From the NCBI GenBank assembly GCA_023957775.1, contig JAMLGR010000010.1:1-64000 (forward strand): a stretch of DNA of 64,000 nt, read 5' to 3'. Source of the DNA: Fimbriimonadaceae bacterium. Its GTDB lineage: Bacteria > Armatimonadota > Fimbriimonadia > Fimbriimonadales > Fimbriimonadaceae. Each line of letters opens with the position of its first letter. Position 1 is the stretch's first letter. The translations under genes and the position numbers were made by a program. Of this stretch, positions 1 to 9,011 are shown one piece after another. The notes under the pieces are model-generated. The model saw only the letters and a list, made by a program, of their open reading frames with translations, was not told the origin of the DNA and did not search any database.

Positions 1-79
1 GGGGCGTGGGGCGTGAGGCGTGAGGCGTGAGGCGGGAGGCGGGAGGCGTGAGGCGTGAGGCGGGGGCGTGAGGCGTGAG
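1..79. repeat. Heptanucleotide tandem repeat (GGCGTGA type)
   Basis: The first 79 bases are almost entirely degenerate copies of the heptamer GGCGTGA, with some units read as GGCGGGA. The G-rich strand is the plus strand, so the tract is C-rich on the coding strand of the neighbouring minus gene at 302-952. The left edge is cut by the window. The stretch from 80 to 301 holds no gene that I can support. It contains only a REP-like palindrome and its flank. Confidence 0.8.
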
Positions 80-106
80 TTCCGTGCTCTAAGCCGAGGG
101 TCTCTA

Positions 107-175
107 CACGCCCGCCAAGCGGGCGTGGCACGCAGGGTCATGCTTACCGCCTTTTCATCGGCGCTTGAGCGCTTC
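107..175. repeat. REP-like palindromic repeat, copy 1, with extended flank
   Basis: CACGCCCG (107-114) and CGGGCGTG (120-127) form a perfect 8-bp stem around the spacer CCAAG. The next ~48 bases (GGCAC, then AGGGT, ending CATCGGCGCTT) recur after the copy at 16562-16582, so the repeated unit is longer than the hairpin. It lies downstream of the minus gene at 302-952. Related palindromes occur at 16513, 18301 and 48629, always between genes. Confidence 0.7.
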
Positions 176-301
176 GTTTCCAACGACCGCGCCGGATGGG
201 CCGAAGCGGCCTTCGCGCTCTCTTGCCCACCAACGGCGGCGGGTCGGTGGAAGTCTGGGGCTGCCTCACGAATGTGCGGCAGCCCCAAAGCTCGGTGGGA
301 A

Positions 302-952
302 TCACCCTCGGACGAACACGTCCTGTTTGCCGTTCGTATCGCCCGAAACGAGGTTCGTGGCCGCCGAGACGAACATCACCGTCTGCCCGTCGTCGCTGAT
401 CGAGGGAACCGTGCTGGCCCCGTTCGACTGCGCGCCCGAGGCAGTCACCGACGCGCGCGCGGTTTTGTTGAGTTGGCGGTCCCGAACGAACACGTCCGAA
501 ACGCCGTTCGTGTCCTTGTTCTTGCCGATCAAGTTGTTGGCCTCGGACTGGAAGGCCACGAATCGGCCTTCCGCACTCATGCTCACGCCCCACCCTCCCG
601 TGTTGCCCAGGCCGCTTGGGCCGGTGCCCTGCTTGCCCGTGGAGTCCACGGACACCCGCTCGGTTGTGTTGCTCTGACAGTCGCGCACGAACACGTCGAG
701 CGTGCCGTTCGTGTCCTTGGACACGAGGTTCGTCGCGTACGAGGCGAACGCGATGTAGCGGCCATCCGCGCTCATGGCGTTGGAGAATCCGTCGCCATTC
801 CCTTGCGCTCCGCTTTGACTCATGGACACTCGGATCGTGGTGTTGGTTTGGAGGTCGCGGCCGGAACACGTCGAACCGTCCGTTGGTGTCCCCAGCAAAG
901 TGGACGCGCGCACGGTGCTCTGGGCGTGTGCGCCGACGACGAGGGTGAGCAT
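302..952 (-). CDS. Secreted TolB/beta-propeller-like repeat protein, short
   Basis: A 216-residue protein built from repeats of about 50-60 residues. Each carries an SxDGRxIAFxS-like strand, then AtNLV and DtNGxxDVFVRD. Such repeats are typical of secreted PD40/WD40-like beta-propeller proteins, which suggests an extracytoplasmic binding role; the ligand is unknown. The ATG at 952 gives only a stub of a signal peptide (MLTLVVGAHAQ). The frame stays open upstream with hydrophobic residues (VTSIATA) but has no ATG, GTG or TTG before a stop. The 5' end may therefore be damaged, or start at a rare codon. Only about three repeats are present, fewer than a closed propeller needs, so it may be a truncated paralogue or may oligomerise. 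Confidence 0.6.
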   Translation of the reverse strand: MLTLVVGAHAQSTVRASTLLGTPTDGSTCSGRDLQTNTTIRVSMSQSGAQGNGDGFSNAMSADGRYIAFASYATNLVSKDTNGTLDVFVRDCQSNTTERVSVDSTGKQGTGPSGLGNTGGWGVSMSAEGRFVAFQSEANNLIGKNKDTNGVSDVFVRDRQLNKTARASVTASGAQSNGASTVPSISDDGQTVMFVSAATNLVSGDTNGKQDVFVRG

Positions 953-981
953 CGCAGTTGCGATTGATGTTACGAGTGGAA

Positions 982-1060
982 ATGTGACGGCGGTGTGACG
1001 GGTTTTGAACCGTCAGAGAGCGCCGCACCCAGGCTCGCTCCCGTGAACAACCCGTGACGG
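982..1060. promoter_or_regulatory. 11-bp-period GTGA-type direct repeats in a divergent promoter region
   Basis: Two pairs of heptamers with a 4-bp spacer lie between the minus gene at 302-952 and the plus gene at 1095. On the minus strand, GTCACAC-CGCC-GTCACAT covers 999-982. On the plus strand, GTGAACA-ACCC-GTGACGG covers 1043-1060. The 11-bp spacing of heptamers is the known geometry of SARP (AfsR/ActII-ORF4-type) operators. Two SARP-like regulators are encoded in this window, and similar pairs occur at 24575 and 30050. Binding is inference. Confidence 0.4.
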
Positions 1061-1094
1061 AGCCTGTCACACCCCAAGTCGCATCCTGTCGGAC

Positions 1095-4000
1095 GTGGAA
1101 CGACAAACCCCGTTCTTCCGTCCCGGCGGGACCCTCGATCCTCGGGCGGAGAGCTATCTCCGGCGATCGGCCGACGCGGTGCTGCTCCGAGCCCTCCTCG
1201 ACCGCGAGTACGTCTACCTCCTGGACTCGCGTCAGAAGGGCAAGTCCTCCATGGTCGCGCGCGCGATCGTGGGCCTCCGCGAGCGGGGCGTCCGCACCGT
1301 CAAGCTCGACCTCCAGCGCGTCGGGGCCAATGTCTCGCCGGAGCAGTGGTACGCCGGCCTGCTCGCAGGCGTCGGCGACGAGTTGGGACTGAGCGCAGAG
1401 GTGTTCGGCCACTGGGCTCAAGCCAGACCCGTAGGGCCGATGGCGCGCTGGATCGGGACGCTGGGCGAGGTCGTGCTTCCCGCGTTCGCCGATCCGATCG
1501 TCGTGTTCGTCGACGAGGTCGACTTTGTGCGGGCCCTGCCCTTCTCCACCGACGAGTTCTTCGCAGGCATCCGCGACTGCTACAACCGGCGCGCCGAGTC
1601 GGAGGCCTTCGGACGGCTCACGTTCTGTCTCGTAGGCGTCGCGACCCCCTCCCAACTCATTCGCCATCCCAAGATCACGCCGTTCAACATCGGCCGACGG
1701 CTCGACCTCACCGATTTCACGCTCGAGGAGACCCGCCCCTTCGCCTACGCCCTCGACGCGCGGGGAGTGGACGGAGCCGCGCTCGTGGAGCGCATCCACT
1801 ACTGGGCAAACGGCCATCCGTACCTCACCCAACTCCTGTGCAGCCTGGTCGCGGACGCGCCGGGGGCCGGGCCGGAAACCGTCGACCGAATCGTCCGCGA
1901 AACCCTGCTCAACGCGGAATCGCGCGCGCGCGAACCCAATCTCGCCGACGTCGAGAGACGTCTGCTCGAACCTGACCTCCCCGCCCCCGACAAAGAGGAG
2001 CAGCGCTGCCAGGTCCTCGACGCGTACGGTCAGGTCCTTCGCGGACGGACGGTCGAAGGGGGAGACGACGACCCCCTGGTCGCGACCTTGCGCTTGTCCG
2101 GCGTGTGCGTGGAGAGACACGGCCGCCTGACCTTGAGGAACCGCCTGTACTCGAAGGCCTTCGACGATGCCTGGCGCAAGGCCAACCTGCCCGAGGCCGA
2201 GTTGAGGCGGCAGCGGAGGGCCGCTTGGAAAGCGGCTCTGAGCACGGGCGCGGTGGCGCTGACGATCGTGGCGTCGATCGGGGCCCTTGCCATCCGGAAC
2301 GCCCAACTCGCCGCCGATCGGGAGCGCCTGCTTCGACGCGCCGAGGCGCTAGGCAACGAAGCCGCGCGACAAGCCTACGTCACCCGGATGAACCTGATGG
2401 ACATGCAAGGGTCCGACGGTCTCCGCCGGGCCGCTTTGCTCGATCTCACCGGTGCGTACCAACGCAAGGGCTGGGAGTGGCACCGTTGGAACCTGCTCCT
2501 CAACGGCCAGCTTTCGACCCTCCGCTTTCTTCCCACCGGCGGCTTGCTCGCGTTCGGCCCCCACGGGCAACTCGTTGCCGAAGTGACCGTCGACCCCTCC
2601 GCCGTCCGGGTCTGCTACTCGGATGGGACAACCTGGACCACTCCTCCCGCCGAGACCCGTTGGATCGTGCGCCTGGGCATGACCCCTCCCCATGCACGGG
2701 CGTACACCGCAAGAGTCGCTCCCCTCTTTCGCCGGCTCAAGGCCGGGAACACGATTGCGGTCGACGCCTCGCCCGACGGCTCCCAAATCGCCTACTACGA
2801 CATCGAAGACCGAGCCTACCGGCTCGTCACGGCCGCAGGCATCACCAAGACCCTAATCTCCCCCACCGACCGACCGAACAACATCCTCGGTGTCTTTTCC
2901 TACGATGGATCGAAGTTCGCCATCCTGACGGCGGACGGGCGTCTCCGCTGCTACGATACGGAGACCGGACGGGCCCTCTGGGACAGTCCCTGCCGGGAAC
3001 CGATCTATCTCTCTTTCTCACCTGATGGTTCGCTCGTGGCCGTCGCCCTCAACGAAGAGGCAATCCCCATCTTCGATGCCGCTGACGGGCGTCAGGTCGC
3101 TTTGCTTGAGGGACACACCGCGCCCGTACGCTCCGTGGAGTTCTCCAAGTCAGGAAAGTTGCTGCTCAGCGCCTCGCAGGACGGTACCGCCCGACTGTGG
3201 TCCGTGCCGCAACGCAAAACGCTTCAGACGTTCACCGGGCACCGCGATCTCCTGATGGGAGCGGCTCTGTCCCCGGACGGACGCCGGGTCGCCACCTGCG
3301 CAAACGACGGAGAGGTCCGCCTCTGGGACGTTCACCCGCCCCCCGCCACCGCGATCGTTGTCCGGGTTTCCGATGAGATGCACCGACTTGTCGAGAGCCC
3401 CCGAAACGAATTGTGGACGGCCGGCTCCAAGGGAGGCTTTGTGGCTTCCTTCGACCCGGACACCGCACAAATCGCCGCCACCTTGCCGCTCGGCACGATC
3501 GCCGACGATTCGGCCATCGCCGCCGATCCGGACGGTCGCAACATCGCCTGTTTCGGCCCAGACGGTACGGTACGGCTGCTGGATGTAAGAACGCTCCGGG
3601 AACGGCAGCGCTGGGACGTGGGTTCGATGCAGCCAGGCCCGCTTCAAATCTCCCAAACCGGCCTCATCGCCGCAGGATTCAAGGATGGAACGCTGTTGCT
3701 GCTCCAACCGGGATCGCCCGACGTCCGCCGTCTGGAAGGACACGCCGAACGGATTCGCTCGCTGGACTTCCAGCCCGGTGGGAAGTTGCTTGCCAGCGCT
3801 TCGATGGACCGCACCGTACGGATATGGGAGGTGGACACGGGCAAGCTCCTCAGGGAATGGGCGCCGGACAGCCCAGGCACCCCCGTTGGGGTCCAATTCT
3901 CGCACGACGGCAGGCTCCTCGCCTGCGCGAACTACGACAACACCGTGGCGGTTCTGAACATGCGGGGTGGCCCTGCGAAGGTCCTGCACGGACACTCCCA

Positions 4001-4340
4001 CCGGGTCTTCGGAGCGCGGTTCTCACCCGACGACACGCGTATTCTCTCCTACGGGTACGACGGCACCGCGAGGCTGTGGGACACTCGCAAGGGCACCGAA
4101 ATCGCCGTGCTGCGCCACGACAGTTGGGTGTCCTCGGCGCGCTTCTCTCCAGACGGCGAACGCATCGTCACGGCATCGGCGGACAAGACCATCCGCATAT
4201 GGGACGGCCGCTTCGGCGACGAGTACATGGTGCTCCGCGACCATACCGAGGCCGTGTTCGACGCCGCCTTCACCGCCGATGGCAAATCCATCGTCTCGGC
4301 GGCCAACGACGGCACCGTGCGCGTGTGGAGGTCGAAGTGA
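1095..4340 (+). CDS. Membrane-anchored AAA-like ATPase with WD40 C-terminus (copy 1)
   Basis: A 1081-residue protein starting at GTG; this start matches the N-terminus of its paralogue at 4402 (both continue with PFFRPGGT). Residues 1-370 form an AAA-like (PF14516-type, STAND-related) ATPase. It has a Walker A loop DSRQKGKSS at about 44-52, a Walker B strand IVVFVDEVD at about 135-143, and a TPFNIGRRLDLTDFT motif near 195. One membrane helix follows at about 380-400. A short helical segment ends in GWEWHRW (about 459-465), a motif also seen in planctomycete WD40 proteins. Residues from about 480 to the end are WD40 repeats with repeated SPDG, ARLW and VRIW strands. It is probably a sensor or scaffold whose ATPase is triggered by partner binding, but no ligand can be read from the sequence. 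The paralogue follows 61 bp downstream. Confidence 0.85.
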   Translation: MERQTPFFRPGGTLDPRAESYLRRSADAVLLRALLDREYVYLLDSRQKGKSSMVARAIVGLRERGVRTVKLDLQRVGANVSPEQWYAGLLAGVGDELGLSAEVFGHWAQARPVGPMARWIGTLGEVVLPAFADPIVVFVDEVDFVRALPFSTDEFFAGIRDCYNRRAESEAFGRLTFCLVGVATPSQLIRHPKITPFNIGRRLDLTDFTLEETRPFAYALDARGVDGAALVERIHYWANGHPYLTQLLCSLVADAPGAGPETVDRIVRETLLNAESRAREPNLADVERRLLEPDLPAPDKEEQRCQVLDAYGQVLRGRTVEGGDDDPLVATLRLSGVCVERHGRLTLRNRLYSKAFDDAWRKANLPEAELRRQRRAAWKAALSTGAVALTIVASIGALAIRNAQLAADRERLLRRAEALGNEAARQAYVTRMNLMDMQGSDGLRRAALLDLTGAYQRKGWEWHRWNLLLNGQLSTLRFLPTGGLLAFGPHGQLVAEVTVDPSAVRVCYSDGTTWTTPPAETRWIVRLGMTPPHARAYTARVAPLFRRLKAGNTIAVDASPDGSQIAYYDIEDRAYRLVTAAGITKTLISPTDRPNNILGVFSYDGSKFAILTADGRLRCYDTETGRALWDSPCREPIYLSFSPDGSLVAVALNEEAIPIFDAADGRQVALLEGHTAPVRSVEFSKSGKLLLSASQDGTARLWSVPQRKTLQTFTGHRDLLMGAALSPDGRRVATCANDGEVRLWDVHPPPATAIVVRVSDEMHRLVESPRNELWTAGSKGGFVASFDPDTAQIAATLPLGTIADDSAIAADPDGRNIACFGPDGTVRLLDVRTLRERQRWDVGSMQPGPLQISQTGLIAAGFKDGTLLLLQPGSPDVRRLEGHAERIRSLDFQPGGKLLASASMDRTVRIWEVDTGKLLREWAPDSPGTPVGVQFSHDGRLLACANYDNTVAVLNMRGGPAKVLHGHSHRVFGARFSPDDTRILSYGYDGTARLWDTRKGTEIAVLRHDSWVSSARFSPDGERIVTASADKTIRIWDGRFGDEYMVLRDHTEAVFDAAFTADGKSIVSAANDGTVRVWRSK

Positions 4341-4401
4341 CCGGCATTTTCCGACGAATGCGGTCTAGTAACGACCCGATGGACTCCGTATGCTGTTAGG
4401 C

Positions 4402-7400
4402 ATGGATCGTGAGTCGCCGTTCTTTCGTCCGGGCGGGACGATGGATCCCAGTGCGCAGAGCTACATCGAGCGCGCCGCGGACGCACGCCTGCTCGAGGCT
4501 CTGCTGGCCGGCGAGTACGTGTTCGTCCTCGACTCGCGCCAGAAGGGCAAGTCGTCGATGGTTGCCCGCACGATCGTCAAACTCAAAGAGCACGGCGTAC
4601 GCACCGTCAAGCTCGACCTCCAACGCATCGGCGCGAACGTCACGCCCGAACAGTGGTACGCGGGGCTTCTGGCTGGCATCGGGCAAGAGCTGGATCTCAC
4701 CAAAGAGCTGTTCGCGTACTGGGGCGAGCGACAGGCGGTGGGACCGCTCGCACGCTGGCTCGGAGCCCTGGAGTCCGTCGTGTTGCCCGCCTTGCAGCAA
4801 CCCCTTGTCGTTTTCGTCGACGAAGTCGATTTCGTTCGCGCGCTTCCCTTTCCCACGGACGAGTTCTTCGGCGGCGTCCGCGACTGCTACAACCGGCGCA
4901 CGAATGGTGCCGGTTTCGACAAGCTCGCGTTCTGCCTTGTCGGCGTGGCCACTCCTGCCCAACTCGTGCGAAACCCCGAGATCACGCCGTTCAACATTGG
5001 TCGTCGCCTCGAACTCTCCGACTTCACGCTCGATGAGACGCGGGGGTTCGCCCAAGTGTTGGATGCTCCCACCCGCAGCGGAGAGGCCCTGCTCGGCCGG
5101 GTCCACCATTGGGTCAACGGCCACCCTTACCTCACGCAGCTGCTTTGTAGCCACCTTGCTGCAGACCAAGCGCTCGCCAACCCGAAGGACGTGGACCGGC
5201 TCGTCCAGACGCTCTTCCTTTCTCCCGAAGCGCGCCAAAGCGAGCCGAACTTCACCGACGTCGAACGGCGGATGCTGGAGCCCGACATCCCCGGCATGAC
5301 GCCCGAGGAGCGGAAGATCCAAGTGCTCGAGCTCTATGGCCGCATGCTCAGGGGCAAGCCGGTGGAGGGGCCTGAGGAGAATCCCGTCGTGGCCACTCTG
5401 CGACTCTCCGGCATCGGCCACGAGGAGGGTGGAACGCTCCGCGTGCGCAATCGCACCTACCAACGCGTCTTCGACGAGAACTGGCGTAAGCAACGCCTTC
5501 CCGACGCCGAACTGAGGCGCCAACAAGGTGCTGCTCGCGTCGCCGTCCTCCGCACCGCGGTCGTCGCGGCAGCCGTCGTGCTGGCGGTCTCGACCGCCGC
5601 GGTCGGCATGTGGCGGCTCTCCAACGATCGCCAGCGGTCGTTCACGGCGCTGCAGCAGCGCACGAACGAACTGAACAAGGTCTCGAATGACCGCCAGACC
5701 GCGCTCTCGGCTCTCGAAGAACGCACGAAGGAGCTCGACGCGTCGGCAGCAGCCCGCGAGCTGTCGCTCACGGCCCTCCAGAAGCAATCCCGCGAGTTGA
5801 AGGAGCTCGCCGAGCAGAAGAGCCGAGCCCTTGCAGACCTCCAGGCGCGCACCGACGAACTGATTGACCGCACCTACGACGCGCGCATCAACGTCATGCA
5901 GGGCGACCTTGCCGCAAACCGGTGGACACGGATGACGCGGCTGGTCGAAGCCACGGCCGACAATCCGAACCGCGGGTGGGAGTGGGGACACTACGCGCTT
6001 TCCATCGACTACGGAAGCCCGCGGGCCGCCTTCCGCAAATGGAGCCGGCTCGAGGAGCAGCCCGACGGCCGCATCCTCGTTTCCACGTTCGACGGGCTCT
6101 ACGACTTCGACTCCATCCCCCCTAAGCGCGTCCAGAAGATCTCTTCGACCCCGGGCTTCACTCCCGGAATCCGTCGGGGCGCGTTTCGGGTCCAAATGAT
6201 CGACTCGACCCGCGGAGACGCGATTCGCGATGCCGAGACCGGCAAGCTCCTGGTCAAGGCGCGCAACTACTCGATAATCTACGACGTGGATCCCAAGCGC
6301 CGTCGCTACCTCCTCTTCGTCGGGCAGGCCGACGACAAGTCGATCGAACTACGCCGAATCGACGACGACGCCCTTCTCGCCTCGTTCCAGGGCCCCGACC
6401 AGGCGAACGCCGGCCGGTTTCTGCCCGATGGCACGTTCCTGGGCATCTTCGCCACCCCGAAGGAGGGGGTGGCAGAAGTCTGGCACTGTGCGCCGGACGG
6501 CCGGGTCCTCACCAAAGCGCCGTCGGATCAGTGGTACGCGTCAGGCATCGCGACCGACGCCCAAGGCACGCTCTACGCCGCCTATGGGGACAACGCCAAA
6601 CTCGAAATCCGGCGGGTGAAGGACCATCAGGTGATCGCGACGCTTCCGGACCACCCGAAGCCGCTCACCGACGTCGTGTTCTCGCGCGACGGCAAGCAGT
6701 TGCTGACGGGCTGCGAGGACGGCGTGGTCCGCCTCTTCGCCGCGGACTCCGGCGCGCAAATCCGAGTCCTTCCGGGGCTCACCTATGCGATCCGGACCGT
6801 CGTGTTTCTTCCTGACGGAAAGGGATGGTGCGCCATCGACCAGGAAGGCCACTTTCAGGTGTGGCGACGCTCGACCCCCCTCGCGCTCGAGGAGTTCCGC
6901 GACCAGGTGGGGAGAATTGGCGTCGCGTTTGTGACGCAGGACAACCGGCGGCTCGTTTCCACATCGTCCCACGGGGCGGTCATCAGCCGCGACCTCGTCA
7001 CGGGAATGGTGGTGCAGAGGCAGTTGCTCGAGCGGGGAAAGACGCCCCACGTCGGCGGCATGCGCTCAAGACATCTCTACTGGATACGCCCCGACGGCGG
7101 GCTCGAGCGGTTGGCGACCGACACCCTGCAGACCCTGAGCGCGACCGAGGCCTTCCTGCCAAGACCCATCGTTTTCGTGTCGGTGATCGACAGGGGCCGC
7201 CACCTGTTCGTCTGCGGCGCCGACCGCATCTACGCTGTGCTCGACGCGCGCACCCTCAAGGTCATCCGTCGCTTTGAACCCAAGGCCACGCAATCGGGGT
7301 TGGACGCCCTGGGGGTTCGAATCCTCGACGCCTTCGCCATGAACCCCGACGCGCCCGTCTTCGCCATCTTCCAAGGCGACGTCGGCAAAATCATGGTCTT

Positions 7401-7965
7401 CTCCGCGAGCGACGGGCGGCTGGTCACCCAGTGGGCGCCCCAACAGAAGGTGCTGGCCATGGTGCTTGCGAAGAACGGCTCCGAACTCGTGGCCAGCGAA
7501 GGGGTCCTCTCCCAAGCCCACGATGGCCGCACCCTGATCTACGACGCCGCAACGGGCCGGCAAGTCGGCGAGCTCAGGCACCCGGGATTGGCGATGCTGT
7601 GGCCCCAGTACTCGGAGAAAACCGGCATCTTGGCCACCCTCGGAGGGGGCAACAGCAACATCGTGTTCCTGTGGGACGTCGCCGCAAGGAAGAAGATCGG
7701 GGAGTTCAGGCCCGATCCCCGCACGATGATGTTCTACTTCTCGCCGGACGGCAGACGCATCGTCACGAATTCGCCGGACGGAACCGTGGCGGTATGGAAC
7801 AGCCGGACTGGAGAGCAGTACTTCCAAATGCCCTACCCCGGCAAGATCACCTACCAGCCCTACGGGCGGGGCGCCGGGGCGCAATTCTCGCCCGACGGCC
7901 GCCGCCTCGTGCTGTTGTCAGAGAACGGGTGGGTGCGACTCTGGAACAGCCTGGCATGGAATTGA
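4402..7965 (+). CDS. Membrane-anchored AAA-like ATPase with coiled coil and WD40-like C-terminus (copy 2)
   Basis: An 1187-residue paralogue of the preceding gene. The ATG at 4402 (MDRESPFFRPGG) is preferred over the ATG at 4390 because it aligns with copy 1. The ATPase core is nearly the same: DSRQKGKSS, VVFVDEVDFV, TPFNIGRRLELSDFT. A membrane helix lies near residues 380-400. Copy 1 then lacks an insert of about 75 residues: a coiled coil of roughly 3.5 units of 21 residues (LxALxxRTxEL pattern). The GWEWGHY motif follows. The C-terminal ~650 residues are a divergent beta-propeller with fewer canonical WD dipeptides than copy 1. The coiled coil suggests oligomerisation. The 3' end overlaps the convergent PEP-CTERM gene by 48 bp. 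Confidence 0.85.
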   Translation: MDRESPFFRPGGTMDPSAQSYIERAADARLLEALLAGEYVFVLDSRQKGKSSMVARTIVKLKEHGVRTVKLDLQRIGANVTPEQWYAGLLAGIGQELDLTKELFAYWGERQAVGPLARWLGALESVVLPALQQPLVVFVDEVDFVRALPFPTDEFFGGVRDCYNRRTNGAGFDKLAFCLVGVATPAQLVRNPEITPFNIGRRLELSDFTLDETRGFAQVLDAPTRSGEALLGRVHHWVNGHPYLTQLLCSHLAADQALANPKDVDRLVQTLFLSPEARQSEPNFTDVERRMLEPDIPGMTPEERKIQVLELYGRMLRGKPVEGPEENPVVATLRLSGIGHEEGGTLRVRNRTYQRVFDENWRKQRLPDAELRRQQGAARVAVLRTAVVAAAVVLAVSTAAVGMWRLSNDRQRSFTALQQRTNELNKVSNDRQTALSALEERTKELDASAAARELSLTALQKQSRELKELAEQKSRALADLQARTDELIDRTYDARINVMQGDLAANRWTRMTRLVEATADNPNRGWEWGHYALSIDYGSPRAAFRKWSRLEEQPDGRILVSTFDGLYDFDSIPPKRVQKISSTPGFTPGIRRGAFRVQMIDSTRGDAIRDAETGKLLVKARNYSIIYDVDPKRRRYLLFVGQADDKSIELRRIDDDALLASFQGPDQANAGRFLPDGTFLGIFATPKEGVAEVWHCAPDGRVLTKAPSDQWYASGIATDAQGTLYAAYGDNAKLEIRRVKDHQVIATLPDHPKPLTDVVFSRDGKQLLTGCEDGVVRLFAADSGAQIRVLPGLTYAIRTVVFLPDGKGWCAIDQEGHFQVWRRSTPLALEEFRDQVGRIGVAFVTQDNRRLVSTSSHGAVISRDLVTGMVVQRQLLERGKTPHVGGMRSRHLYWIRPDGGLERLATDTLQTLSATEAFLPRPIVFVSVIDRGRHLFVCGADRIYAVLDARTLKVIRRFEPKATQSGLDALGVRILDAFAMNPDAPVFAIFQGDVGKIMVFSASDGRLVTQWAPQQKVLAMVLAKNGSELVASEGVLSQAHDGRTLIYDAATGRQVGELRHPGLAMLWPQYSEKTGILATLGGGNSNIVFLWDVAARKKIGEFRPDPRTMMFYFSPDGRRIVTNSPDGTVAVWNSRTGEQYFQMPYPGKITYQPYGRGAGAQFSPDGRRLVLLSENGWVRLWNSLAWN

Positions 7966-8928
7966 CGCGGGGCGGTTCACGCGCCGGCGCCGGCCCACGG
8001 CCAATGCCCCCAAGCCCAACACGACAATCGTCGCAGGCTCGGGAACCGGGTCGTAACGAAAGAACGCGTTGGTGTTGTTCTCGCGCCAGTAGCTGTAACG
8101 CGATCCGTCGTAGACCGCTCGGGCGTAGTGAAACACCGTTGGCGTATCGTCGACCCTTGTCCAACTGTTGGAAGCGATGGTGTACTCGTACAACCCGAGC
8201 GGGTCGGAAGAGTTCACACCGGTGTTGAGGAGGAGCTTCCCCCCGCCCACATCGAGCAGTTGGTGTTGGTAGGTGGTGACGGGGATGTCCGCGAGGCGCT
8301 GCCAACTGATCGTCGACGGATCGAACGCATAGAAGTGCGAGGATGGGCTCAACCCATCCTTCTTTCCCACGGTCAGATAGAACTTCCCGTCGGCGCGCGC
8401 CATCGAATTGTAAGCCATCGGCTCGGGGTTGTCGGCGATCGGCAAGAAGTCGGAGGCGCCCTGCCTTCGGAACATTCGCTGATCCCACATGCCCCCGGTG
8501 TAGTAGAAATCCACGCCGTCCGTCGAGCCGGCCCCGTACGGCGCGGGGCCCCAGGTCGGGCGCTGCCAGGCGTCCGCGGCGATTTCATACCGGTAGAACT
8601 CGTTTGCCCAGTTCCCGCGGTTCATGTAAATCCACCCGTCGTGGATCGTCACCGCGACGTTGTGTTCCATCGGCGCCAGCGCATCCGCCAACCTCGTCCA
8701 GGTGTCGCTTCCGATGTTGTACCGGTAGAACTCGGGAGAGACCCGAAAGCTTCCTCCCCCGAGTGAAACGTAACCCACCGTGGCATAGATGGAGTCGCCC
8801 CCCTCGTACACCATCGTGTTCGCCGAGCAGTTGCCTTCGGGAACAGGAATCGATGCCAACTGATGCCAGGTGCCGGCCAACGAACTTTCGGCCAGCACGG
8901 TCGCGGCAACCACGATCAAGAACCTCAT
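7918..8928 (-). CDS. Kelch-like PEP-CTERM secreted protein
   Basis: A 336-residue exported protein. The ATG at 8928 follows a Shine-Dalgarno GGAGAGG and opens a signal peptide (MRFLIVVAATVLAESSLA). The body has Kelch-like repeats with FYRY/WxRLAD and strand pairs such as YRYNIGSDTWTRLAD and YEYTIASNSWTRVDD, typical of a beta-propeller. Near the C-terminus is a PEP-CTERM signal: VPEP, a hydrophobic helix, then GRRRR. Such tails direct proteins to exosortase for cleavage at the cell surface; no exosortase is in this window. Unusually, the frame continues 18 residues past the Arg cluster, into the convergent ATPase gene (overlap 7918-7965). A lost stop codon could explain both oddities. Confidence 0.85.
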   Translation of the reverse strand: MRFLIVVAATVLAESSLAGTWHQLASIPVPEGNCSANTMVYEGGDSIYATVGYVSLGGGSFRVSPEFYRYNIGSDTWTRLADALAPMEHNVAVTIHDGWIYMNRGNWANEFYRYEIAADAWQRPTWGPAPYGAGSTDGVDFYYTGGMWDQRMFRRQGASDFLPIADNPEPMAYNSMARADGKFYLTVGKKDGLSPSSHFYAFDPSTISWQRLADIPVTTYQHQLLDVGGGKLLLNTGVNSSDPLGLYEYTIASNSWTRVDDTPTVFHYARAVYDGSRYSYWRENNTNAFFRYDPVPEPATIVVLGLGALAVGRRRRVNRPASIPCQAVPESHPPVL

Positions 8929-9011
8929 ATCAAGAACCTCTCCAATCAGCGAAGTCTGCAAAGGGCGTCCTGCGCGAAGCGCCTGAAACGCTCCATTGTG
9001 AGCGGGGAAAG

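Noticed and set aside
144-2306. Minus-strand open frame of 720 residues
   Set aside because: It is antisense to the ATPase-WD40 gene and its translation is low-complexity Arg/Gly/His without any family pattern, a G+C-rich shadow.
4396-6195. Minus-strand open frame of 599 residues
   Set aside because: It mirrors the second ATPase gene, codon for codon antisense, with no protein features.
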